Source: Acidovorax sp. Root219 (lineage in GTDB: Bacteria; Pseudomonadota; Gammaproteobacteria; Burkholderiales; Burkholderiaceae_C). From it: a stretch of DNA of 64,000 bases. The notes under the pieces were generated by a model that saw only the letters and a list, made by a program, of their open reading frames with translations, did not search any database and was not told the DNA's origin. Shown one piece after another: positions 32,135 through 40,396 of this stretch. Positions within the stretch are counted from its first letter, which is position 1, and the number at the start of each line of letters is the position of its first letter. A program made the position numbers and the translations under genes. The stretch is taken from the NCBI RefSeq assembly GCF_001428665.1, contig NZ_LMIJ01000016.1:87619-151618 (forward strand). The letters run 5' to 3'.

Positions 32135-33193
32135 TCAGAGTGCCCATGGGTAGTTCTCTTGCGCCAGCACTGCGCTGGCAAGGGCCGCATCGTCGCGGTA
32201 TCCGTGACTCTGGCGAATGAAAACCGGCAGGTCTGCCGCAGCGCGTGCAAACGCCGCGTCGCGGCAGTAGGGCGTTGCGCCCAGCGCGCGCCCGGTTTCC
32301 TCCAGCACGCAGTGGGCCGCAGCCTCTGCTGCTTGGCGTACACGCAGTGCCGTGGCCATGGCGTCCGCGTGCGGGTTCGCATCGATCCAGGCGGCGCTCT
32401 CGCGCAGCAGCGCGGCCATACCTGCCAACACCCGATCCACCTTGCCGAAGGCTGCAGCGCGGTATGCGAAAGCCGGGTGCTCGGACGACTGACCGCGCAT
32501 ACCGCGATATAGGGAGTCGGCCACGGCCAGCGTGCCGCCATACCAGCAGGCGGCAATGCCTGCACCCCCATGCCAGAAGCCGGGCCTGCGCAGGTAATCT
32601 CCAGGCTCGCCCACCAGTGTGGCAGGCGTGGCATCGAAAGCCACCTCCGCGCTCAGCGTGTCGGCCATGCCCACGGCCTGCCAGGCGCCGGTGTTCATGC
32701 GGATGCTGGCGTGGCCGAGTTCGACGGCGACCAACTGGCTCTGGTCCAGCCCCGGCCGCCATGCGGTCAGCAGGGCGTGGCTGACCCCCTGTGCACCGGA
32801 GCACCAGGCCTTAGCGCCGGACAGTTTGGCCAGACCGCTGTCGCCTCGTGGCAGAACTTGCACCCGCTGTCCGGGGACCTCGGCCGCCCAAACCGCCCAA
32901 GTCTCGTTGGTCTCGCCTCGATCATGGCCTAGCTCTAGCAGAATGGCCAGTGCATCGCAGTGCCCCTCATACAGCTTCGCTAGTGACAGGCTGTGCTGCG
33001 CCACGTGACTCAGCGCCTGCCAGCGCTGCAGCGTCGAACCCGCGCCCGGTCGGGGCAAGCGAGCCAAGCCCATGCCAACCAGTTGCCGAAGCTGTGTGGC
33101 AACGGACAGTGCTGCCATACCGGGCAAGGCCTGGGCGAGTGAGGACACGGCGGCGAGCGCATAAGGGTGGGCTCGGCGGTCAGGGATGGGCAT
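32135..33193 (-). CDS. Acyl-CoA-dehydrogenase-like protein
   Basis: A 352-aa flavoprotein-like enzyme starting MPIPDRRAHPYAL (ATG 33193; a TTG 12 codons upstream is less likely). The layout is an N-terminal helical part, a central beta region (LSGAKAWCSGAQGVSHALL, resembling the GxKxxxSGA strand of acyl-CoA dehydrogenases) and a C-terminal helical bundle. Several catalytic-base positions are not obvious, so it may be a divergent oxidase or a non-catalytic relative. It is followed directly by the methyltransferase gene. This pair is seen with a PIG-L deacetylase and a GT2 in other genomes; no PIG-L gene is in this window. Confidence 0.75.
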   Translation of the reverse strand: MPIPDRRAHPYALAAVSSLAQALPGMAALSVATQLRQLVGMGLARLPRPGAGSTLQRWQALSHVAQHSLSLAKLYEGHCDALAILLELGHDRGETNETWAVWAAEVPGQRVQVLPRGDSGLAKLSGAKAWCSGAQGVSHALLTAWRPGLDQSQLVAVELGHASIRMNTGAWQAVGMADTLSAEVAFDATPATLVGEPGDYLRRPGFWHGGAGIAACWYGGTLAVADSLYRGMRGQSSEHPAFAYRAAAFGKVDRVLAGMAALLRESAAWIDANPHADAMATALRVRQAAEAAAHCVLEETGRALGATPYCRDAAFARAAADLPVFIRQSHGYRDDAALASAVLAQENYPWAL

Positions 33194-33586
33194 GCGGGCA
33201 AGAGTCGATCTGTTGCTGATTCCGCTCAATTTGGCGGTACGACACTCGTTACCCGGTCAGCAAGCGGCGCCCACTTCTGTGGGACAGACTCCTGACCGCT
33301 CGCGCGCAGAGCAAGCGCCTATCCCCATACCTACCGAGTCGAACCCCAAGAGGATGGGATTTGGAGTCGGGCCTCCTCATGGGAGCAAAAGGGCGCGTCC
33401 CAGGAGCACGCCTCAGTGGCGCTCGTTGCTTTTCAAGTTCGAACCGACTCCCGTTCAAGTTGCTCTTCCACACCCCGCCGGCGGCAAAGCGGGTCGAGTG
33501 GGCCGTCATTCGCTTTGCAGTTTTTCCTACACACTTGTGCAGTCCTTCATTCCATGATCGTCGCTGTAGCGTTATGGAGGTTCTTC
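33194..33586. promoter_or_regulatory. Divergent intergenic region
   Basis: About 390 bases upstream of the acyl-CoA-dehydrogenase-like gene (leftward) and of the rightward genes. Promoters for both directions are expected. No operator repeat was recognised. Confidence 0.3.
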
Positions 33587-33808
33587 ATGTTCTTCTCCCC
33601 GCATTCCACTTCTCGCGCGGCGACCTTCATCGGTGCCGGCTTATCCATGGTCGCCTACGGCGCATCGGCTTCCGTCGGGCTGACAGAGCCAGCAGAAGCG
33701 TTTGCTGGGGAGGAGGAGGGTTCTCAGAGGCAACCGATCAAAGTTGGCCCCGACCTAGCTCAATGCTTGGGGCACCGGCTGGAGGTCCATCTGGCCAAGG
33801 GATGCTGA
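33587..33808 (+). CDS. Hypothetical 73-aa ORF with hydrophobic start
   Basis: ATG 33587 has GGAGG 8 bases upstream, the main reason to list it. It reads MFFSPHSTSRAATFIGAGLS followed by MVAYGASASVGLTEP and then an acidic, shadow-like tail. The first 30 residues look like one membrane helix of a YiaA/B-type protein and the rest does not, so this may be a real small gene or the frameshifted head of a lost membrane protein. Confidence 0.3.
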   Translation: MFFSPHSTSRAATFIGAGLSMVAYGASASVGLTEPAEAFAGEEEGSQRQPIKVGPDLAQCLGHRLEVHLAKGC

Positions 33809-33860
33809 ACGATCGCATGGTAACGGCTACTTCGACTAGCCCTGAATAACGCTCAACATC

Positions 33861-34814
33861 ATGAATGATCACTGCGTTGCCCGGTTGGTAGACCTGGGCA
33901 ATTTCCTGAAGTCAAGGCACTACGAATTCACTACTCCCACGCCATTGACGCACCATCGCGTGCTGCGCAATCGCGTGGAAAAGGCTGCGCGAGATTTGCG
34001 TGACATATTCGGCTGGAATTTGCCGTTCGATGGCGCGTTGCTGCCACTGCCGTTGCGTGACAAGCTTGTCAGCGAAGGACTCACTCAACTGCAGGATACG
34101 GGCATGTACCAAAGCATGGTGCGCGTGAGCAGCTTGGGCGGTGAGCTATACGCCCATTCGCGGTTCCCTACCTCGGAGGCGGATGCCGTTTTCTTTGGCC
34201 CCGATACTTACCGTTTTGCGGCACTGATTGCTCAAGAGCTGGCTGCCCACCCGTTGGGAGCGTACGGTCGCATCTTGGACATGGGCTGCGGTGGCGGGCC
34301 TGGCGGTATTGTTGCGGCGCGCTCCGCAGGCGGCAGTGTTGATGAATTGGTGCTTGCCGACATCAATCCTGAGGCCTTGGCGCTGGCCAAAGCCAACGCA
34401 CGCCTTGCACAGGTGGAGTTCTGCACCTTCGTCCAGTCTGACCTGTTCCAAGGCATCACGGGCGACTTCGATCTGATCGTCTCCAACCCTCCGTACCTGG
34501 TCGACGCAGAGCGGCGCACGTACCGGCATGGCGGCGGCGACTACGGCGAAGGGCTGTCGCAGCGCATCCTGGAGCAATCCATCGCCCACCTCAGGCCTGG
34601 CGGCCGCTTGGTCCTCTACACCGGCAGCGCCGTGGTGCAGGGGGTGGACTCGTTTTCCGAATGGGCCGCCGGCATTGCCGCACGCACGGGCTGCGCGTTC
34701 ACGCGCCGCGAGATCGACCCCGACGTCTTTGGCGAAGAACTCGACCGGCCCGAGTACGCAGGGGTGGACCGCATCGCTGCCATCGGGCTCGTGGTGCAAA
34801 GGCCGCCAGCGTGA
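33861..34814 (+). CDS. Class I SAM methyltransferase with NPPY motif
   Basis: A 317-aa methyltransferase. The N-terminal 130 residues are helical and probably bind substrate. The SAM fold begins at about residue 135 with RILDMGCGGGPGGIVAARSA (motif I) and LVLADINPEALALAKAN (post-I), and continues with DLIVSNPPYLVD (motif IV). NPPY is shared with HemK/PrmC and N6-adenine enzymes, where it positions an amide or amine nitrogen, so an N-methyl product is likely; the target is unknown. The stop overlaps the next gene's GTG (GTGA), so the ATP-grasp is translationally coupled, and the diiron enzyme follows 53 bases later. Confidence 0.85.
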   Translation: MNDHCVARLVDLGNFLKSRHYEFTTPTPLTHHRVLRNRVEKAARDLRDIFGWNLPFDGALLPLPLRDKLVSEGLTQLQDTGMYQSMVRVSSLGGELYAHSRFPTSEADAVFFGPDTYRFAALIAQELAAHPLGAYGRILDMGCGGGPGGIVAARSAGGSVDELVLADINPEALALAKANARLAQVEFCTFVQSDLFQGITGDFDLIVSNPPYLVDAERRTYRHGGGDYGEGLSQRILEQSIAHLRPGGRLVLYTGSAVVQGVDSFSEWAAGIAARTGCAFTRREIDPDVFGEELDRPEYAGVDRIAAIGLVVQRPPA

Positions 34815-36109
34815 GGATCCTGGGCATCGGTGACTGCAATGACCTGGCTGCCATGTACGGCGGCATGCAGGCACGCGGCCACGAGGTGCGGCTGTTCGTG
34901 CGCGACCCGGCCAGCCACGGAGTGTTTGCCGGCATGCTTACGCGCACCCATGATTGGCAAAGGGAACTGGGCTGGATCAGGGAGGCTGGGCCCGAGGGCC
35001 TGATCCTCTTCGAGACGGCGGACCAGGGCGCTCAGCAGGATGCGTTGCGCAGGGACGGCTTTCAGGTCATCGGTGGCAGCGCCCTGGGCGACCGGCTGGA
35101 GGCCGAGCGCGAGTATGGCCAGGCCGTGCTGCGCGAGGCGGGCCTGTGCACCGCGGCCAGCCACTCGTTCAGCAGCTACCGTGAGGCCTCGGATTTCATC
35201 GCCTCGCGGCGGCAACGCTATGTGCTCAAATTCAACGGCGCCAACAGCCCGCGCACACGCAACTACATCGCGCAGAAGGGCGACAGCAGCGACTTGGCCG
35301 CGCTGCTCCATTTCTACGGCGTGCATGAAGCACCCGTACCGTCCCCGGACTTCGTGCTCATGGAGTACATCGACGGCATCGAGATCGGTGTCGGCGGGTA
35401 TTTCAACGGCACGGATTTCATGGAAACCGCGTGCATCGACTTCGAGCACAAGCGATTCTTTCCGGGTGAGTTGGGCGAGCTGACAGGCGAGATGGGTACC
35501 GTGGTCAGCTATGCCGGCAGCGGCAGGCTGCGTGACCAGGTGCTCAAGCCCCTGGCAGGCGTGCTGCGCGATGGCGGCTACTGCGGCTACATCAACGTGA
35601 ACCTCATGGCCAATGCTGACGGGCTGTGGCCGCTGGAGTTCACCAGCCGCTTCGGCTACCCCGGCTACGCCATCTGCGAGCGCCTGCACCGGGAGCCATG
35701 GGAAGCCATCTTCCAGAAGATGCTGCACCGCTCGGCCAACCATTTCGACACAGTGCCGGATTTTGCCGTGGGCATCGTGTTGACGGTACCGCCGTTCCCC
35801 TACACCCAGGGATACGAGGAAATCTCCAAGGGCATTCCCGTGATCCTGGACGAGGGCCTGTCAATGGCAGAGCGCGCCGCCATCGCCTTTGCCGAGGTGG
35901 AACTGCGCCAGGGCGCGCTCATCACCAGCGGCACCAGCGGCTATGTGGGCGTGGCAACGGGCTGCGCGCCTACCGTGGCGGCGGCCAGCGCCAGCGCGCT
36001 GGCGCTGGCGCGCAAGGTCTACGTGCCCAACCTGCGCTACCGCGAAGACATCGGTGTGCGGGTGTCGGACGAGGCCCTTGGCAACCTGCACCGGTGGGGC
36101 TATTTGTAG
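34811..36109 (+). CDS. ATP-grasp ligase related to phosphoribosylamine-glycine ligase
   Basis: A 432-aa enzyme starting GTG 34811 (VRILGIGDCNDLAAMYGGMQ), overlapping the upstream stop by 4 bases. It has the PurD-like N domain, then the ATP-grasp core (YVLKFNGANSPRTRNYI; FVLMEYIDGIEIGVGGYFNG; YCGYINVNLMANADGLWPLE with the metal-binding E and N), and a C-terminal domain. It differs from housekeeping PurD in the N domain and in genomic company (no purine genes), so it probably forms an amide or peptide bond on another substrate, using acyl phosphate chemistry. Its fixed place between a methyltransferase and a diiron oxygenase suggests a biosynthetic role. Confidence 0.82.
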   Translation: MRILGIGDCNDLAAMYGGMQARGHEVRLFVRDPASHGVFAGMLTRTHDWQRELGWIREAGPEGLILFETADQGAQQDALRRDGFQVIGGSALGDRLEAEREYGQAVLREAGLCTAASHSFSSYREASDFIASRRQRYVLKFNGANSPRTRNYIAQKGDSSDLAALLHFYGVHEAPVPSPDFVLMEYIDGIEIGVGGYFNGTDFMETACIDFEHKRFFPGELGELTGEMGTVVSYAGSGRLRDQVLKPLAGVLRDGGYCGYINVNLMANADGLWPLEFTSRFGYPGYAICERLHREPWEAIFQKMLHRSANHFDTVPDFAVGIVLTVPPFPYTQGYEEISKGIPVILDEGLSMAERAAIAFAEVELRQGALITSGTSGYVGVATGCAPTVAAASASALALARKVYVPNLRYREDIGVRVSDEALGNLHRWGYL

Positions 36110-36162
36110 GCACCAGAGGCCGGCCGTAGGAGGCCGCCCACGCGGATCGGAGCGCTGGCCCG

Positions 36163-37671
36163 ATGGTGGCGCAGGCGGCGATGGCCCACCCTCAGGGACA
36201 TACCTACACACAACACGCCATGTACCTTCATCTGCAGGAACGCCTTCGTTCCGAACCGACCATCGCCCCTCTCGTCTCCATGGCATCCGCCCCGGCTGCG
36301 CTCCATGCGCCTCTCTATGACCGTCTGGCCAACCACATTCCGACGCCACCGGAGCGCGAAGCGGCAGCCGATTTTCTGCGCCGCACCCTGCAGGACGTGG
36401 CTGCGCACGCGGACGATCTCCCTGAGAATCCCGCCGACCTGACGGCCTGGATGGAGGCCAATATCCAGAAGGTGCACGGCCTGTACCAGGCTTATCTGGA
36501 CGAGCGCAAGGCCGGTTCGCCGCGCCGCTATTTCAAGAACCGCGCGCATGCCCTGTACTTTCTGCGCAATGTGGCGCCCACAAAGCTGGTCGATGGCTCC
36601 TGGCTGTACGGCCTGTGCGCACATGCCGACAACTCCCGTTTGTCCGACCTGGTCACCACCTATGTGGAAGAACTGGGTGATGGCCTGGCCGACAAGAACC
36701 ACGTAAAGCTCTACCGCGCTCTGCTGGCCAACTACGGGCTCGACCCGATCGAAGACCTGCCCGACGCGCTGTACCAGCAAGGGCTGGTGCAGGTGGCACT
36801 GGGCTGGAATGCGCAGGAGTTTTTGCCCGAGATCGTGGGCTTCAACCTGGGATATGAGCAGTTGCCCCTGCACCTGCTCATCACCTCCTTCGAGCTCAAC
36901 GAACTGGGCATCGACCCCTACTACTTCACTCTGCACGTCACGGTCGACAATGCCGACACCGGGCATGCCAAGCGCGCCTGCGTAGCGGCGCTGGAAGCCG
37001 CCCCGCGCATCGACGATGGCGGTGACTACTGGCGCCGGGTGCGTGCCGGCGCCAAGCTGGGCAACGTGGGCGTCAGCACACTGGACGTGATCAGCGGTTT
37101 CGACATCGACAGCGAGGTGGTCGCCATCCTGGCGCGCAAAGCGCCGTCGGGATACGGTGCGCACTCCGACTTCTGCAAGGTGGCGGGTCGCAGTGTGAAC
37201 GACTGGCTCTCCAGTGCCGACGACCTGCCGCAGTTTCTGGCCGCACTGGAGCAAGCCGGCTGGATCAAGCGCAACCAACCGGTGACCGACAGCCGCTTCT
37301 GGCACCTGCTGCAGGGCGAGCGTGCCGAGATGTTCGGCGTGTTCTCGCCCTACGAACTGCAGGTGATCCACGACTGGATCCGCGGCCCGGCCAGTGCCGA
37401 TGGTGCGCCCTTCGAGACAGGCGCCACGCCCGGTACGGGCAAGCGGCAGATGAGCTTTCGCGTGGCCGAGCGGCTCAAAGCCGCCAAGGGTGGCCGGTCC
37501 GAGCCCGTTGCGGCGGGGCTGGACACGGACCTGGAAATCTTTGAGAAGCGCTACCCCACTCTCGGCACGGCCGAAAAGCGCGACTTGCTTGTGCAGGCCA
37601 TGTCGCCTGCCCTGCACTGGACACCGGTGGGCTTGCTGGCCACCAGAATGTTCCTCAACCGTTCAGTCTAG
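36163..37671 (+). CDS. Iron-containing redox enzyme, haem-oxygenase-like diiron (HDO) family
   Basis: A 502-aa protein (ATG 36163; ATG 36220, MYLHLQERLRS, is an alternative). The HDO core spans about residues 120-300. Likely diiron ligands are a Glu in TYVEELGDGLADKNH and the His/Asp/His of YYFTLHVTVDNADTGHA, with GYEQLPLHLLITSFELNELG between. Known HDO enzymes (UndA, BesC, SznF, RohS) use O2 to oxidise amines or cleave C-C bonds. The extra C-terminal 180 residues are helical and unfamiliar; the total length is about twice a minimal HDO. It is the last gene of the methyltransferase/ATP-grasp operon, which suggests N-oxygenation or oxidative cleavage of the ATP-grasp product. The reaction is inferred. 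Confidence 0.8.
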   Translation: MVAQAAMAHPQGHTYTQHAMYLHLQERLRSEPTIAPLVSMASAPAALHAPLYDRLANHIPTPPEREAAADFLRRTLQDVAAHADDLPENPADLTAWMEANIQKVHGLYQAYLDERKAGSPRRYFKNRAHALYFLRNVAPTKLVDGSWLYGLCAHADNSRLSDLVTTYVEELGDGLADKNHVKLYRALLANYGLDPIEDLPDALYQQGLVQVALGWNAQEFLPEIVGFNLGYEQLPLHLLITSFELNELGIDPYYFTLHVTVDNADTGHAKRACVAALEAAPRIDDGGDYWRRVRAGAKLGNVGVSTLDVISGFDIDSEVVAILARKAPSGYGAHSDFCKVAGRSVNDWLSSADDLPQFLAALEQAGWIKRNQPVTDSRFWHLLQGERAEMFGVFSPYELQVIHDWIRGPASADGAPFETGATPGTGKRQMSFRVAERLKAAKGGRSEPVAAGLDTDLEIFEKRYPTLGTAEKRDLLVQAMSPALHWTPVGLLATRMFLNRSV

Positions 37672-37782
37672 TCAAAAACGGGGCCTAGCTGGATTGGGTT
37701 CCCGATCGAGAAGGCGTCTGGTTACGCACTTCATCCAGCCCAGCATTTCATCAGCGTCCGCGATTTGAGGCGCCGTGCAGAC

Positions 37783-38412
37783 CTACGCTGCCCCCGAACG
37801 CAACGTGCGACCAGGATCGAGCATCCACTCGCTGAACTTCCACAAATCACCGTGTGAGGAATGAATCTCGTCGAGTTCCGGCCCGACGTTGGGCGTCCCA
37901 TTGAGGCCCCTGCAGATCAGAGCGCGATGAACACTCGGCGCGATCCCTCGGAAGTACGGTAGGAAGTCGTCAACGAAAGCCAGTGGCGCAAGCTGCTCAA
38001 TGGCGTCGGCCTTCGGGCTTCGCTCCCCTGCTGAGCGTCCTGTCGCGATCACACGCTCAATGGGAAACCCTGCATCCCTCAGATTCCTGAGGCGGGCCCC
38101 TTCAAATTGCCGAGCAAGCGCAGAGACGCAGACCAAGTCATACCCCGCGTCGTGAAGCCGATGGCATGCTTCAACTGCCAGCTTCAGAGGTGGAACAGAA
38201 GACCAAAATTGCTCGTCCATGCAGGCCCGCAGCGCGGCCAGGCGCTCACCTTCAAGAAATCCGACGGCCCACCGATCGAGGGGAGAGTAGGCATCCCTAT
38301 CCCGCTCCAGAGGTCGACGACCAAACGCGCGCTCCCAGACAGATGCATAGGCCAAGCCGTAGTCGAGGAGCACGCCATCCGCATCCAGGGCGATGATTGG
38401 TTTGGCGCTCAT
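37783..38412 (-). CDS. HAD-like hydrolase
   Basis: A 209-aa protein of the haloacid dehalogenase superfamily. The nucleophile motif I is ALDADGVLLDYG (DxDG), Ser/Thr motif II is LVCVSAL, the Lys of motif III is in AGERSPKADA, and acidic motif IV is AFVDDFLPYF. A small helical cap follows motif I. It is a likely phosphatase; similar proteins are often annotated as 5'-nucleotidases. The ATG has AGGAG 8 bases upstream. No operon partner; it converges on the diiron enzyme gene. Confidence 0.82.
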   Translation of the reverse strand: MSAKPIIALDADGVLLDYGLAYASVWERAFGRRPLERDRDAYSPLDRWAVGFLEGERLAALRACMDEQFWSSVPPLKLAVEACHRLHDAGYDLVCVSALARQFEGARLRNLRDAGFPIERVIATGRSAGERSPKADAIEQLAPLAFVDDFLPYFRGIAPSVHRALICRGLNGTPNVGPELDEIHSSHGDLWKFSEWMLDPGRTLRSGAA

Positions 38413-38581
38413 ATCAGTGCTCCTGTAGGAAGTCTGGGAATTGGAGCCGTGTCACTTCCGGGTGTTCCCGAACCGACCAAACATGGCCATGTTTGCAAAC
38501 ACGCCCATGTTACGAGCCCGAGCCATGCTATTGCCAACTGCTGGTCGCTGTCTTTGCTCGATGAGACGAGGTAGGTGCTGC

Positions 38582-38797
38582 TCATTGATCTGCCTCGGGC
38601 GGAATTGGAATCCATGGATCACCCTGGCGCCATGACTGCACATCCAGAAACTCCCATTCGCAACCGGTGCAGCGCAGCCGCTGCGTCGTGCGCATTGCAC
38701 CGTGGGCATCGCGTTCGATCCCTTGCGGTAGCTGGTCGCGCAGCAGATGCCGCAGCAGTTCCGGGATGATGGGGAAACTGGTTGCATACCGGCAGTT
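38582..38797 (-). pseudogene. Open reading fragment without a start
   Basis: The minus strand reads through as RLRCTGCEWEFLDVQSWRQG and then DPWIPIPPEADQ to a stop at 38582-38584, preceded by FPIIPELLRHLLRDQLPQGI. It is in the same frame as the gene at 38798-39139 but separated from it by that gene's TAA. CTGCEW suggests a partial metal-binding knuckle. No start codon or ribosome-binding site is present, so it may be a remnant or the C-terminal part of a gene interrupted by the stop. Confidence 0.35.
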
Positions 38798-39139
38798 TTA
38801 CCCTCGATCGTCCACCACGTTGAACTCGAACCGGAAATTGACTGCTGCCGTGTCGGGCAGCGTCAACACCAGCCGGGTTTCCTGGGGATGAAAGATGGTC
38901 TCGCCGTCACTCTCGAGAGCGCCATGGCTCACTGAAAGCGTTTCCATCTTGGTGGTGGTGGTCTTGCGGGTGGCATCCCAGCCGAACTGGCCGGGGCGCA
39001 GCTTCTGGCGCTGCAGCCAAGTCCAGATCTCGACCAGCTCGGCTTCTACTTCGGGTTGTTGGGTTCGGCTGGTCTGGGCCAGGGCGGAGAACACATATTG
39101 CTGGTCCCGAAGGACCCATTTGAATTGGAAGTGCTTCAT
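38798..39139 (-). CDS. Hypothetical protein, 113 aa
   Basis: The start MKHFQFKWVLRDQQYVFSAL is preferred; a longer form from 39223 would read through an unlikely N terminus that overlaps a DNA palindrome. The composition is soluble and beta-rich (TLSVSHGALESDGETIFHPQ, LVLTLPDTAAVNFRFEF). It is unrecognised. It ends in TAA immediately before the open fragment 38582-38797. Confidence 0.45.
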   Translation of the reverse strand: MKHFQFKWVLRDQQYVFSALAQTSRTQQPEVEAELVEIWTWLQRQKLRPGQFGWDATRKTTTTKMETLSVSHGALESDGETIFHPQETRLVLTLPDTAAVNFRFEFNVVDDRG

Positions 39140-39218
39140 CGGTGGGAGGTTGGGAGCCTCGATTGTCCCAAAAGAGGACGCGCGTCCATTCGTCTGGCGC
39201 GATATCGCGCACCCCACT

Positions 39219-39265
39219 GCCACATATATTTAGCATTTCGCGAGCAAATGCCCAACATATGTGGC
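39219..39265. repeat. Nested inverted repeat
   Basis: GCCACATAT (39219-39227) and ATATGTGGC (39257-39265) are a perfect 9-bp inverted repeat, and inside it GCATTT...AAATGC form a second stem around CGCGAGC. It is AT-richer than the surroundings. Possible roles are a recombination or protein-binding site, or an RNA hairpin. No poly-T follows, so it is not a simple terminator. Confidence 0.6.
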
Positions 39266-39367
39266 ATCGAAGTTGTCTCCGGCAGGCCGCATACCTCCGA
39301 TAGCGCGAACAAGTTGCCGCACTAGCCTTTCCGCGCACAAAATCCATGCAGACCTATGGCCCGGGCG

Positions 39368-39751
39368 CTAATGAATGGGCGGCAGCAAGCTGCCCTCTTC
39401 GCCATTCCAAGCACCGGACGAGACTGCCTTCCAGATGGCCTCGCTCACGTCATCGGATACCACGACAAGATCCCGTGCAGCGTTCAATGTGATCAGGCCC
39501 CGCAGAAACTCGTTTTCCTCTGGTGGAGCGCACAGTCGATAGCTGCGACCCGAGTCTGTCTTGATGATGGCGCGGACAAGGTCGATGGCGAGCAGAGCCG
39601 ATGTAACCCTGAACGATCCTGAGGCCATCTGAGCCGCAAGGTGGAGGGCACCATTGCCCCGCTGCAAAACGCGCCAGTGACGAAGATCTACTTCGGACTG
39701 AGATTGGACATCAGGGGCTGGTCGCTCATTTACAAAGACAAGTGCATTCAT
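39368..39751 (-). CDS. Hypothetical protein, 127 aa
   Basis: The start MNALVFVNERPAPDV follows GAGAGGAC at a good distance. It is a soluble protein; the middle (ALLAIDLVRAIIKTDSGRSY, RLCAPPEENEFLRGLI) has an alpha/beta look but no known domain. It lies between unrelated orphan genes left of the transposon. The clear ribosome-binding site supports coding. Confidence 0.5.
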   Translation of the reverse strand: MNALVFVNERPAPDVQSQSEVDLRHWRVLQRGNGALHLAAQMASGSFRVTSALLAIDLVRAIIKTDSGRSYRLCAPPEENEFLRGLITLNAARDLVVVSDDVSEAIWKAVSSGAWNGEEGSLLPPIH

Positions 39752-40021
39752 CGTTGTCCTCTCGCGCACTCGCACGAGCCACATTTGAGGTGCTTCTGGG
39801 GGCGCTGGCCGCTTACAGATCAACGGCTACTGGCAGGTTTGGTGTCGTCGTCAAGATCGCATGGCTGGTCGCTTGCCTGACAGTTGGTGCCGGAGCATCT
39901 ATCGCGTGAGAGCTGTTAAGGCCTAGCTGACATGTTATGCAAGCAAAGCATCGTGCTGCTCCGCTAATATTGAAATTTCAGTGTACAGCGAGTATGTTGG
40001 ACTCCTTTGAAAGGAGCACAA

Positions 40022-40396
40022 ATGCTCGATGTCAACAGAGCCGCCTACCCTGGAGTACCGCTGGACTTTCCCGTTACAGCGGTACATTCCGCCCTCGCAG
40101 GCGCTCAGCCAAAAATCTCAATCGTCGAGGAGGCCGGGAAGTTCTATGCCCTGGGTACCTCACCTACCGAAGTGATCAAGGCCTTCGAAGTCTGCGCGGA
40201 TTTGGTGGAGCAGATGATTCCTTACTGCCAGTGCAAGCTTGTGGCTTTTGACGGCGACCACGATGCCACCGTGCATGCAGTTCTGCAGAGTTTGGTTGCC
40301 AAACAATGGTGCACTGCGGAGCGGTCTATCTGGATCATGCGCACGACTACGCAGCGTCTGGAATGGCATTTGCGCAATGACACCTTGCCCGACTGA
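40022..40396 (+). CDS. Hypothetical protein, 124 aa
   Basis: ATG 40022 has AAAGGAG 8 bases upstream. The protein starts MLDVNRAAYPGVPLDFPVTA and is soluble (EAGKFYALGTSPTEVIKAF, KLVAFDGDHDATVHAVLQSL, IMRTTTQRLEWHLRND). It is unrecognised. Its stop is just left of the region leading into tnsA, so it could be the last gene before the Tn7-like element or, less likely, an accessory gene of it. Confidence 0.55.
   Translation: MLDVNRAAYPGVPLDFPVTAVHSALAGAQPKISIVEEAGKFYALGTSPTEVIKAFEVCADLVEQMIPYCQCKLVAFDGDHDATVHAVLQSLVAKQWCTAERSIWIMRTTTQRLEWHLRNDTLPD

Noticed and set aside
36163-36219. Treating the first 19 residues of the diiron enzyme as a signal peptide
   Set aside because: MVAQAAMAHPQGHTYTQHA has no hydrophobic core; it is more likely a non-native extension if translation starts at 36220.
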